From positions 1 to 50,466 of the forward strand of contig JAHHHD010000037.1 of assembly GCA_019359505.1 (NCBI GenBank): a DNA stretch of 50,466 nt, given 5' to 3'. The notes beneath the pieces are model-generated. The model was given only the letters and a program-made list of their open reading frames with translations. It was not told the DNA's origin and ran no database searches. Below are positions 33,391 to 41,737 of this stretch, one piece after another. Within the stretch, counting starts at the first letter, position 1. Each line of letters begins with the position of its first letter. Source of the stretch: Drouetiella hepatica Uher 2000/2452. Lineage in GTDB: Bacteria; Cyanobacteriota; Cyanobacteriia; Elainellales; Elainellaceae. The position numbers were made by a program, and so were the translations under genes.

Positions 33391-34875
33391 CTAATAGCGT
33401 TCTAACGTAAATAGTTTTGAGGTCTGGGCATTTGAGGTCTGGGCATCGTTAGCATTCATGTAGAGGTGATATTTATTACGACCTGCTTCTTTAGCACAAT
33501 AGAGAGCCGTATCTGCATTCTTGAGCAACGTTTCTGTATCCTCTCCATCTTGAGGATAGGCAGCAATGCCAATGCTGATGCTGATGTGCAGCCGATGACC
33601 TGCCAGATTAAATTCTTCACGCAGAGATTCCAAAATTCGTTGGGCGATCGTCGTTGCATCCCTAATGTCGTGGATATTGGGTAGTAGCAGGGTAAATTCA
33701 TCGCCTGCCCAGCGGGCAACAATATCGCTTTCTCTCAGACATTGGGTGAGTCGTTCTGCTACGCTTTGCAGCAGTAAATCTCCGGCCGCATGTCCTAGCG
33801 TGTCGTTGATGTTTTTGAATCGATCTAAATCTAAAAACATGACGGACAGCTGAGTTTTGTCTTGTTTTGCCCGATCCAGCGTTGCCTTTAGCCGCTCATT
33901 AAACAGCATCCGATTGGGCAGTCCAGTCAATAAATCGTGGGAAGCCTGATAGCGAATGATAGCCTCATTGCTATGACGAAGGGTGACATCTCTAAAGCTC
34001 CAAACTCGACCCACAATTTTGCCATTTAGCCACTGTGGCAAAGAATAACGCTCAAAGATTCGACCATCTTTCAGCTTCAACACGTCTTCATAGGTAGCTG
34101 CCGATGAGCTAAGTGCAGCCTCGGCTGAGCTAAAGCCCTCACTCGTAAAAAACGCATTGGGATCTTGAAGTTGATCCAAAATGGTATGGAACGGAATGGA
34201 GTTCTGTTGATCCAGATGTTTCGCGGTAGGTTGCGCGGTAAATCTTACGGTAGGTTCTGCCGTGATACCCCACATTTCTACGAATTTTTGATTAAAGCCT
34301 TCGATCCTACCCGTTTTGCTAATGACCAAAATGCCGTCTACGGTCGATTCGAGGGTGGCTTGCAGCCGCGAAAGAGCATGTTCTAGTTCTAAGTGAGTGC
34401 AGTGGCGATCGCTAATGTCTCGTTTAATCGCCACATAGTTTGTGATTTCACCCATGCCGTCATAAACCGGAAAAACAGTCGCATCTTGATGGTAGGTTGA
34501 GCCATCTTTGCGTTTCCCAGTGCAGCAACCTGTCCAGGATTTGCCGGAGGCGATCGTGCCCCAAATATCTTGGGATACCTCTTCATACGGCTCTATTCGC
34601 AGCAAAGTAGCAGGCGTTTGCCCCAGAACCTCCTCGCGCCGATACCCTGTAATCCTCTCGAAAGCCCGATTCACATAAACCAGCTGGAACTGAAGATCAC
34701 AGATCTCGATCGCGTCTGTTGCTTGCTCTAAGATGGCGGTTGCCAGTGACGGATGAACCATGTCATGAGGAAAAGCTTTAGCGAGAGAGGAAGTTGAGAG
34801 CATAAGATTCAAGAAACATTGATCTAAAACCGCTCCCACAACTGGCAGCACATCTTCCGTCATTAGCATTTCCAT
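33391..34875 (-). CDS. PAS-PAS-GGDEF diguanylate cyclase
   Basis: A 494-residue soluble protein. PAS1 covers about 45-155 (AIEICDLQFQLVYVNRAFERITGY), PAS2 about 165-300, and the GGDEF domain about 310-480. The active-site motif reads AGDEF (390-394) rather than GGDEF. An RxxD inhibitory site (RESD, 381-384) sits exactly five residues before it, and substrate and metal residues in FLDLDRFKNINDTLGHAAGD are intact, so cyclic-di-GMP synthesis is likely; Ala at the first position is tolerated in some characterised cyclases. No EAL domain follows. The ATG at 34875 has GAGG 7 bases upstream. PAS1 with a KRDISDR exit helix suggests redox, light or ligand sensing. It is transcribed alone. Confidence 0.9.
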   Translation of the reverse strand: MEMLMTEDVLPVVGAVLDQCFLNLMLSTSSLAKAFPHDMVHPSLATAILEQATDAIEICDLQFQLVYVNRAFERITGYRREEVLGQTPATLLRIEPYEEVSQDIWGTIASGKSWTGCCTGKRKDGSTYHQDATVFPVYDGMGEITNYVAIKRDISDRHCTHLELEHALSRLQATLESTVDGILVISKTGRIEGFNQKFVEMWGITAEPTVRFTAQPTAKHLDQQNSIPFHTILDQLQDPNAFFTSEGFSSAEAALSSSAATYEDVLKLKDGRIFERYSLPQWLNGKIVGRVWSFRDVTLRHSNEAIIRYQASHDLLTGLPNRMLFNERLKATLDRAKQDKTQLSVMFLDLDRFKNINDTLGHAAGDLLLQSVAERLTQCLRESDIVARWAGDEFTLLLPNIHDIRDATTIAQRILESLREEFNLAGHRLHISISIGIAAYPQDGEDTETLLKNADTALYCAKEAGRNKYHLYMNANDAQTSNAQTSKLFTLERY

Positions 34876-35261
34876 CCCAATCCTCGGTTTTACGCACCCT
34901 GACTTGAACTTGGCAGAAAATCTTTGACTCGTCTGTGGCTAATCTTTGACCGGGTAAGTATCCGTGTTTGAAAAGATTTTTTATATAATATTATATACAT
35001 GTAAGCATCAGTATAGCCGTCTTCGGATTTGCCGCACTAAGCCCTTTGGCGGATATGCAAGCAAATGTTTATTGGTTTGAAAAGGTCACTACAGACAGCT
35101 TTCAAACCAATAAACCGACAGAATGCGATCGATAAATTGGATTCAGAAGAGCAAGCATGAACCTTGCAACTTTTATGAACTCAACATTTCACCAACTCAA
35201 AGACGGGCATCACCCAAAACACAAATTTATACCGCTTCTCCCCGCCACAAAAAGCCATAGC
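34876..35261. other. Intergenic stretch with a long-loop hairpin
   Basis: No gene. It contains an AT-rich run (ttatataatattatatacatg at about 34980-35000, split here only for description) that could be the promoter of the cyclase gene on the minus strand, and the hairpin at 35067-35115. Confidence 0.4.
35067..35115. repeat. Inverted repeat, perfect 16-bp arms, 17-base loop
   Basis: Arms 35067-35082 (gtttattggtttgaaa) and 35100-35115 are exact reverse complements. There is no T-tract after either arm, and the orientation is T-left/A-right, so this is not a standard terminator. It could be a small mobile-element relic or an RNA structure. Confidence 0.7.
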
Positions 35262-36107
35262 TTAGCGGGTAGCACACAGTAAACCAAAGCGGATCAGACC
35301 TTGACGATAGCCCTGCTGCATCAGACCTAGGGAAAGCGCAGCTTGGATAGTTGTCCAGCCAGAACTGAGTAGACCCAAGACCGCAGCGGGCGTGATGGCA
35401 GAATCAATGACAACATCCCAGAAAGGCGCAACGGCTGTAGACCAATCGGCAGTGCGAATGGTTTGGAACCCTTGAGCTTGGGCGATCGCCTCATATTCCG
35501 GCAGAGAAATTACGTAAGGCAAGCAGTATACCTGGTAGATTTTCTCTAAAAGCTTTTGCTCATCGGAAGTCAAAGGCGGATTGGGAGGCGCGATCGGACG
35601 GTGGCACCAGGTCACAAAAATAAACTTGCCGCCCGGTTTCAGCACCCGGTAGCATTCCTGCAAAAATTTCTGCTTGTCAGGCATATGTTCGCCGCTCTCT
35701 AGCGACCACACCAAGTCAAACGACTGATCGGCAAACGGCATTTCTAAAGCATCAGCCACCTGAAAGACTGTGCGATCGCCCAAACCTGCGGCTTGGGCAC
35801 GCGCGATCGCCCGATTTGACTGCACCGGACTCAGCGTAATGCCCGTTGCCGCAGCGTTATATTTCTGGGCTAGGTATAGCGAACTGCCGCCAATACCGCA
35901 GCCCACATCCAGGATCTGAGTCGCCTGTTGGACATCCGCCCACTTTAAAAGCTCTTCAATCAGGTCAATTTGCGCTTGCCGTCGCTCTTTGCGATCGGTG
36001 CCTGCTTCACCGTAGTAGCCGTGGTGCATATGCTCACCCCAAATCTGCTCCCACAGACCGGAAGATGCGTCGTAAAACTGCTGAATTTGCTGCTGAAGAG
36101 TGGGCAT
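35262..36107 (-). CDS. Tocopherol O-methyltransferase-like protein
   Basis: A 281-residue methyltransferase. The opening IQQFYDASSGLWEQIWGEHM, then HGYYG, closely follows the Synechocystis gamma-tocopherol methyltransferase (slr0089), as do LDVGCGIGGSSLYLAQ (66-81), WSLESGEHMPDKQKFL, TWCHRPI, YQVYCLPYVISLPEYE and TADWSTAVAPFWD. That enzyme converts gamma- to alpha-tocopherol with SAM at the chloroplast or thylakoid membrane, the last step of vitamin E synthesis. This copy lacks the N-terminal membrane/signal extension of slr0089. The ATG gives MPTLQQQIQ. The group also contains related plant and bacterial C-methyltransferases, so the exact substrate is not certain. It is divergent from the membrane polymerase gene. 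Confidence 0.85.
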   Translation of the reverse strand: MPTLQQQIQQFYDASSGLWEQIWGEHMHHGYYGEAGTDRKERRQAQIDLIEELLKWADVQQATQILDVGCGIGGSSLYLAQKYNAAATGITLSPVQSNRAIARAQAAGLGDRTVFQVADALEMPFADQSFDLVWSLESGEHMPDKQKFLQECYRVLKPGGKFIFVTWCHRPIAPPNPPLTSDEQKLLEKIYQVYCLPYVISLPEYEAIAQAQGFQTIRTADWSTAVAPFWDVVIDSAITPAAVLGLLSSGWTTIQAALSLGLMQQGYRQGLIRFGLLCATR

Positions 36108-36409
36108 AGATAAAAAGAGTGCATGGCTTCTTGCTTAGTTTACGACGTGCCTTGCCCTCAGTTTGCGAATCCTCCCAGCCAAATCTCCCAGCCAAACCTC
36201 CCAGTAAAACCCGCAGTTCGATCAGCGCCTCGATCAGCTCACTCATACGAAGCGCCGAGGGGATAGGGGGGACGGCATTCCCCGCCGGGAGTTTTGGGAA
36301 GATCCTCAAGGCTATTGGTCTGTCTTCCAGACCTTCATTTCTCGTTAGCCTACTTAGGTTAACGGGAACAACTAGAGAGAGAAAATCCAGACGGGATAGG
36401 GCCAAACCT
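36108..36409. other. Divergent region before the membrane polymerase gene
   Basis: The plus-strand frame is open here from a GTG at 36119, but the encoded residues look unlike protein and codon use is poor. A minus-strand frame also covers the region without family signs. I treat it as promoter sequence for both neighbours; a longer N-terminus for the polymerase remains possible. Confidence 0.4.
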
Positions 36410-38170
36410 GTGTTGAAAACTCATCAAACACCCCATCCAATCCCTGTGGATCAGCCTGCTCCGGCTGGCTCTACAAGTCAATCCAAAAGCAAATCCAAAA
36501 GCAAGTCCAAAAGCAAATCTAAAAGTAAATCTAAAAGTAAATCTAAAAGCAAATCTAAGTGCCAAACTGTTAGCGCTAAGCCACCTCTGAGCTTGAAAGA
36601 GCAGAGGGCTGAAAAGCGAAAATACGATCGCATCCGCAAAGAAATCATTAGCTTTGCAGTCAGCGCGCTCTGCTTCGGCGGCATCATTGGCGTATTGGTG
36701 GGCATCCTTGGCGGCATCAAAATGGCGATCGCCAGCACACTAGGTGTCGTCATCTTGGCACTCGCCTTCAAATACCCCCGCTTCGCCCTATGGGCATTTT
36801 TGATCTACGTCCCCTTTGGCGGCACCATCACCTACGCGATCGGCAACAGTCCCTTGCTGCAATTGGCAAAAGATGGACTATACATTCCGGCTCTAATTGG
36901 CGTCATGCAGCACTGCAAACGCGATCGCCTCCCCTTTCTGATCCCTAAGCAAATCTTGCCCGCGCTGATGGCGCTACTCATGCTGTGCGGCATGACGTTG
37001 CTCGTGGTCAACGGCTATCAGCAGTTTTTTGGCAAAGGCGGAGAACAGCCGATCGCCATGGGCATTCTAGGACTCAAGGTGATGTTGGGCTATCTGCCGC
37101 TGATCCCTTGCGCTTACTACCTGCTGCGTACCAAGCAGGAGTTTTATTTCCTGATGCGTCTGATGCTAGTGCTAATCATTATCTGCTGCGCGCTGGCAAT
37201 GGTGCAGTACCTCATGCTGCTGACGGGTAAATGTGCTGGAACCCGACTCTCCACAGGCAGCAGTCTATTCAAAGCCTCGCTAGAAGCCCGATGTGTGGTG
37301 GGTGGAGCATTACTCTATAGCCCGCAGGAAGGAGTGATTCGCTTACCCGGAACCTTTGTAGCCCCCTGGCAGTGGGGCTGGTTCTTGATTTCCAGCAGCT
37401 TCCTAGCGTTTCCTTCTGCCTTCAACGAACCCAAACCTCTCTGGCGAATTCTGGGGCTGGTGGCGCTGGGCAGCGTCTTTGTCATGGCGGTGATTTCGGG
37501 ACAGCGGATTGCTCTGGCATTGGTGCCTATCATCATTGCTCTGCTGCTGCTCGTGACCGGACAAGTCGCTAACCTCAAACGATTTATCCCGATCGCCGCT
37601 GGATTAGCGCTCATTCTCAGCGTTGTTGCCCTGCAAAACCCCGCAACCGTGCAAGAGCGCATTGATAGTTTTGTTAGTCGCTGGAACGCTGCTCCACCCT
37701 ACGAATTCATTTTTGGACAATTTCACTGGGCGATGAAAGACGGCAATCTTCTGGGCAATGGTCTGGGACGTGCCACCAACTCAGCTCGTGCCCTGGGCGA
37801 AACTCAGCTCGTCGAAACCTACTACCCAAAAATGATCTATGAGATTGGACCTTTTGGCACGATCGCCTTCCTTGTCCTAGTTTCTGTCCTCACCTACACC
37901 GCCTTCAAAGCCTATGGCTTGGTGCGCGATCGCAGTCTACGAGCCTATGGAGCCGCCCTTGCCTGGTTCATTTTATTCATCAGCTACAACACCTACTACT
38001 ACCCGCTAGATGTCGATCCGGTTGCGGTTTACTACTGGTTCTTTGCTGGAGCCGTATTGAAACTCCCCGAACTTGATCGGCTTGCCCAGCTCGAAGTCGC
38101 CCAGCCAGAGGTGCTGTCGTCCCCAAAACGCGCCCGGAAAAAACAGCTAAAGCGATCGGCTTTCACCTAG
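36410..38170 (+). CDS. O-antigen ligase/polymerase-like membrane protein with Ser-Lys repeat tail
   Basis: An integral membrane protein of about 586 residues with roughly 11-12 hydrophobic helices from about residue 77 on. The large loop and following helix (about 420-480) with GNGLGRATNSARALGE and YYPKMIYEIGPFG fit the Wzy_C/O-antigen ligase domain, which joins or polymerises lipid-linked glycans on the periplasmic face. The cytoplasmic N-terminus is unusual: residues 25-50 are Ser-Lys repeated 13 times, followed by a basic helix KEQRAEKRKYDRIRKE before the first membrane segment. The start is uncertain; GTG at 36410 and TTG at 36413 are in frame just before the first plausible residues. Three glycosyltransferase genes follow on the same strand, so it belongs to a glycan-assembly cluster. 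Confidence 0.78.
   Translation: MLKTHQTPHPIPVDQPAPAGSTSQSKSKSKSKSKSKSKSKSKSKSKSKSKCQTVSAKPPLSLKEQRAEKRKYDRIRKEIISFAVSALCFGGIIGVLVGILGGIKMAIASTLGVVILALAFKYPRFALWAFLIYVPFGGTITYAIGNSPLLQLAKDGLYIPALIGVMQHCKRDRLPFLIPKQILPALMALLMLCGMTLLVVNGYQQFFGKGGEQPIAMGILGLKVMLGYLPLIPCAYYLLRTKQEFYFLMRLMLVLIIICCALAMVQYLMLLTGKCAGTRLSTGSSLFKASLEARCVVGGALLYSPQEGVIRLPGTFVAPWQWGWFLISSSFLAFPSAFNEPKPLWRILGLVALGSVFVMAVISGQRIALALVPIIIALLLLVTGQVANLKRFIPIAAGLALILSVVALQNPATVQERIDSFVSRWNAAPPYEFIFGQFHWAMKDGNLLGNGLGRATNSARALGETQLVETYYPKMIYEIGPFGTIAFLVLVSVLTYTAFKAYGLVRDRSLRAYGAALAWFILFISYNTYYYPLDVDPVAVYYWFFAGAVLKLPELDRLAQLEVAQPEVLSSPKRARKKQLKRSAFT
36482..36559 (+). repeat. 12-bp in-frame tandem repeat encoding Ser-Lys
   Basis: Six and a half copies of tccaaaagcaaa, with synonymous changes (tct, agt, aag), run from 36482 to 36559. 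The changes preserve Ser and Lys, suggesting the basic tract is under selection rather than a fresh expansion. Confidence 0.95.
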
Positions 38171-38189
38171 TTTAGGAAACTAATCCAAA

Positions 38190-39164
38190 ATGCTCCTCTC
38201 TCTCATCATCCCCACTTACGGACGCGAAACGGTTTTGTGCGAGACGATCGCCAGCGTATTGCAGCAAAACTATTCCCACTATGAAGTGCTGGTGATTGAC
38301 CAGACTTCTACCCACACGCCAGACACTCAGGCTTATCTAGAAACTTTAGCAGCAGCGCAGAAAATTCGCTGGTTTCGGTTGAATTGGGCAAGCCTGCCCG
38401 GAGCGCGTAACTACGGCGTGAGGCGGGCTTTAGGAGAAATTATTTTATTTTTGGACGATGATGTGCTGCTGCCGCAAGGGTTTCTAGAAGCCCATGCGCA
38501 AAACTATACCAATCCTCAGATTGGCGCGGTTGCAGGCAGAGTGTTCGATCGCCTAAAGCTAGCTGATGCAATACCCGGACTGCAAATTGAGTACCTGCCG
38601 CCTGAAGCCATGGATGCCGGAATTGCTTGGTATCACATTGATCTGGTTCATACCGTCAAACCCCAACAGGTGATTACGGCAAGGGGCTGCAATATGTCCT
38701 TTCGGCGATCGCTTTTCTATGACCATGGCATCTGGTTTGACGAGCGCTTCAAAGGCAGCGCCGTGCGAGAAGAATCTGATTTTTGTCTGCACATTCGCCA
38801 GACGGGGTTAAAAATCTGGTACGACCCAGCTGCGCATCTGGTGCATTTGGGCGAGGAAACGGGGGGATGTCACGATGTCAGCACGCGATCGCTGCAATAC
38901 CAGATCACTTTTTACCACAACCATTTTCTGATGGCGCTGAAAAACCTGACGCTCTGGCAAGGGCTACGTTTGGCTGCCAAGCTGTTTGACTGCCATGTAT
39001 TGGGACATCCGCCCTGCTACAAAAGCGGCTCTCCGCTCAAAATCATCACGCGCGGTCTGTTTTACGCTGTGGGTTTTGGCAGCGCAGTGGGAACGCTAAT
39101 CAAGTCCCTCAGCCATAACGGACAGGTCTATAGCCAGGGCGATCGCGCCTTGAAAAATAGTTAA
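38190..39164 (+). CDS. Family 2 glycosyltransferase
   Basis: A 324-residue GT2 enzyme: SLIIPTYGRE at 4-13, LVIDQTS at about 34-40, GARNYGVRRA, then LDDDV at about 91-95 for metal and donor binding. GCNMSFRRSLFYDHG and EESDFCLHIRQTG in the C-terminal half give the catalytic ED-type acidic pair. There is no membrane helix. It starts 20 bases after the polymerase stop, AGGA lying 13 bases before the ATG, and should be cotranscribed with it. Sugar specificity unknown. Confidence 0.87.
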   Translation: MLLSLIIPTYGRETVLCETIASVLQQNYSHYEVLVIDQTSTHTPDTQAYLETLAAAQKIRWFRLNWASLPGARNYGVRRALGEIILFLDDDVLLPQGFLEAHAQNYTNPQIGAVAGRVFDRLKLADAIPGLQIEYLPPEAMDAGIAWYHIDLVHTVKPQQVITARGCNMSFRRSLFYDHGIWFDERFKGSAVREESDFCLHIRQTGLKIWYDPAAHLVHLGEETGGCHDVSTRSLQYQITFYHNHFLMALKNLTLWQGLRLAAKLFDCHVLGHPPCYKSGSPLKIITRGLFYAVGFGSAVGTLIKSLSHNGQVYSQGDRALKNS

Positions 39165-39207
39165 AACCCTGTTCCCACTCCCTGCTCCCCCTATCTCCCC
39201 ATTCTCT

Positions 39208-40446
39208 ATGGCATCCCTGAGCCACCCTACTCAACCGATCGCCTCCCTATTCACTCCGTCACCGCTGCGAATTCTGGTAGTCAGCCACACCTACATTGTC
39301 GATCTCAACTGCGAGAAGCTGAGGGCAATGACACAAGAACCCGGTGTCGAAGTGACGGTGGTTGTGCCCCGGCAATGGCGACCGGGCGGAGTGCAAAATC
39401 ACGTTGTCAAACCTCGACCCTGGCAGGACGGCAATTTTCGAGTGGTGCCTGTGGCTAACTTCAGTCAAAACAATCAGGGGCTACTGTGTTTTGGAGCAGG
39501 AATTGTGACGCTGCTGCAAGAATTTCGTCCTCACATCATCCAGGTAGAGCAAGGCTCAAAGTCGATCGCCTATGCCCAACTCATTACCCTCAATCGCATA
39601 CTGGGACTCGGCGCCAAAAATCTGTTCTTTACCTGGTGGAATTTGCCCTACACCCTTAGGTTCCCGGTTTCAGCATTGGAGGCCTACAACCTGCACCATA
39701 CCGACGGGGCGATCGTCGGCAATCAGGATGGCGTAGAGGTTTTGCGCCAGCGCGGCTATGCAGGCGCGGCTCAGGTGATACCGCAGTTAGGAATCGATGA
39801 AACCCGGTTTTGTCCGCAGCCGCAGCCGGAACTTGCCGCTGCTCTGGGCATTCAGCCCCACGAGTTTGTGGTGGGGTTTGTCGGGCGGTTTGTGCCTGAA
39901 AAGGGATTGCTGACCCTGTGTGATGCTTTAGCAGGGCTGGTGGACGGCAGACCTTGGAAATGGCTGCTGCTGGGGCGAGGTGAGCTGAAGACGGCTTTGA
40001 TGGCAAAAGCTGGGGCGGCAGGAATAGGCGATCGCCTCATCTGGGTTGAGAGCGTCCCCCATGACGATGTGCCCCGCTACATTAACCTGATGAACGTGCT
40101 GGTGCTGCCCTCTGAAACCAGTGAACAGTTCACCACGCTAACTTCTAAAGGCTGGAAAGAGCAGTTTGGGCATGTGCTGATTGAAGCCATGGCGTGCCAG
40201 GTGCCCGTGATTGGCTCGGATTCTGGCGAAATTCCCTACGTGATTGACGAATCTGGACTGATCTTTCCTGAAGGCAATGTCGTTGCCCTGAGAGAAAGTC
40301 TGCTGTGGCTGATGCAGCAGCCGCAGGTGGCAACACTCTTCTCAAAGCAAGCCTACGATCGCGCTCTAACCTGCTACACCAATCGGGCTTTGGCTCAGCA
40401 GCAGCTTGGATTTTATCAACAGTTGCTCAGCGGGGAGAAGTCATGA
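39208..40446 (+). CDS. Family 4 glycosyltransferase
   Basis: A 412-residue GT-B-fold retaining glycosyltransferase. The C-terminal half has GFVGRFVPEKGLLTLCDAL, LLLGRGELK and the E-X7-E type segment FGHVLIEAMACQVPVIGS that binds the nucleotide sugar. The first 20 residues before LRILVVSHTY are a polar leader. It follows the GT2 gene by 43 bases of C-rich sequence resembling a short tandem repeat (ccctgttcccactccctgct). Its stop overlaps the next start as ATGA, so expression of the two GT4 enzymes is coupled. Confidence 0.88.
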   Translation: MASLSHPTQPIASLFTPSPLRILVVSHTYIVDLNCEKLRAMTQEPGVEVTVVVPRQWRPGGVQNHVVKPRPWQDGNFRVVPVANFSQNNQGLLCFGAGIVTLLQEFRPHIIQVEQGSKSIAYAQLITLNRILGLGAKNLFFTWWNLPYTLRFPVSALEAYNLHHTDGAIVGNQDGVEVLRQRGYAGAAQVIPQLGIDETRFCPQPQPELAAALGIQPHEFVVGFVGRFVPEKGLLTLCDALAGLVDGRPWKWLLLGRGELKTALMAKAGAAGIGDRLIWVESVPHDDVPRYINLMNVLVLPSETSEQFTTLTSKGWKEQFGHVLIEAMACQVPVIGSDSGEIPYVIDESGLIFPEGNVVALRESLLWLMQQPQVATLFSKQAYDRALTCYTNRALAQQQLGFYQQLLSGEKS

Positions 40447-41642
40447 GTCGATCGCTGCGGGTTTTACAAATTGTGCCGTCAATCTCGCTAGTCTACGGCG
40501 GTCCCAGCCAGATGGTATTGGGTTTTTCGCAGGGTTTAGCAGCACAGGGCGCAGAGGTGACGATTCTGACCACCGATGCCAACGGCGATGTGGATCAAGA
40601 CCCGCTAGACGTGCCGCTAAACTGTGCGATCGCGCAAGATGGCTACCAAATTCGCTACTTCCGCTCTGCGCCCTTTCGCCGCTACAAGTTTTCTTTAGGG
40701 CTGCTCACCTGGCTGGCGCTCTATGCCCATGAGTTTGATATTGCCCATATTCACGCGCTGTTTTCTCCAGTTAGCTCGATAGCGGCGGCGATCGCCCGTT
40801 CTCAAAACTTGCCCTATGTCCTGCGTCCTTTAGGCACTCTCGATCCGGCAGATTTGCAGAAAAAGCGGCAGTTAAAGCGACTTTACGCGGCGCTCCTGGA
40901 ACGCCACAATCTTGCCGGGGCGGCAGCGCTACATTTCACCAGCGATCAGGAAGCCAAAGTCTCCGAGCGGTTTGGGGTGGTGACGCGAGACTGGGTGATG
41001 CCTCTAGGCGTAACCGCTGGGGATGCAGTCAGCGCTGAGGCGATCGCTGCAACGCGACAAGAATACAGAGTTTCGAGCGATCGTCCCCTGGTTTTATTCA
41101 TGTCTCGGATCGATCCCAAGAAGGGGCTGGATTTGCTGCTGCCCGCCCTCGAACAGCTCTATGCCGAAGGTCGCACATTTCATCTAGTGATAGCTGGAGC
41201 CAATCCGCAGGATGCTAGCTACGAGAATCAGATTCGCGCTCAGGTGCAGGCTTCGCCTCTAGCAAACTGCACCACCTTCACAGGATTTGTCTCTGGCGAG
41301 GCTAAATCCGCGCTGCTTCAGGCGGCTGACCTGTTTGTGCTGCCCTCCTACTATGAAAACTTTGGCGTTGCCGTTGCCGAAGCCATGGCAGCAGGGGTGC
41401 CTGTTGTGATCTCAGATCAGGTGCATATCTGGTCAGGCATTCAGCGATCGCACTCTGGCTGGGTTGTCCCCTGCGCCATCCCGGCGCTCACAGAAGCAAT
41501 TCGTCTGGCGCTGCATCATCCCGGCGATCGCCGTCAGCGGGGAGCCAACGCTCAAGCTTATGCCAGACAGCACTTTAGCTGGGAAGCGATCGCCCAGCAG
41601 ATGCTAGGAGCCTACGAGCAGGTTGTGCATTACCAGCCCTAG
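40443..41642 (+). CDS. Family 4 glycosyltransferase
   Basis: A 399-residue GT-B enzyme beginning MSRSLRVLQIVPSISLVYGGP, with the glycine-rich loop of GT4 proteins right at the N-terminus. LFMSRIDPKKGLDLLLPALEQ, TFTGFVSGEAKSALLQAADLF and NFGVAVAEAMAAGVPVVIS are the donor-site elements. The ATG at 40443 overlaps the previous stop by four bases; the open frame upstream of it is a shadow of the preceding gene. Last gene of the glycan cluster; the next gene begins 95 bases later and is a kinase. Confidence 0.9.
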   Translation: MSRSLRVLQIVPSISLVYGGPSQMVLGFSQGLAAQGAEVTILTTDANGDVDQDPLDVPLNCAIAQDGYQIRYFRSAPFRRYKFSLGLLTWLALYAHEFDIAHIHALFSPVSSIAAAIARSQNLPYVLRPLGTLDPADLQKKRQLKRLYAALLERHNLAGAAALHFTSDQEAKVSERFGVVTRDWVMPLGVTAGDAVSAEAIAATRQEYRVSSDRPLVLFMSRIDPKKGLDLLLPALEQLYAEGRTFHLVIAGANPQDASYENQIRAQVQASPLANCTTFTGFVSGEAKSALLQAADLFVLPSYYENFGVAVAEAMAAGVPVVISDQVHIWSGIQRSHSGWVVPCAIPALTEAIRLALHHPGDRRQRGANAQAYARQHFSWEAIAQQMLGAYEQVVHYQP

Positions 41643-41737
41643 CTCATAACGCCTAAGGTCAACACCACAAGGATTTTATAATCCGAAATCGCACCCCTTA
41701 GGTTAGACTCAGCATCAAGTCTTTTTTTGCAGATGCT

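Noticed and set aside
36034-36405. 123-codon minus-strand frame over the start of the methyltransferase and the polymerase leader
   Set aside because: It overlaps the tocopherol methyltransferase start in another frame and shows no family signature.
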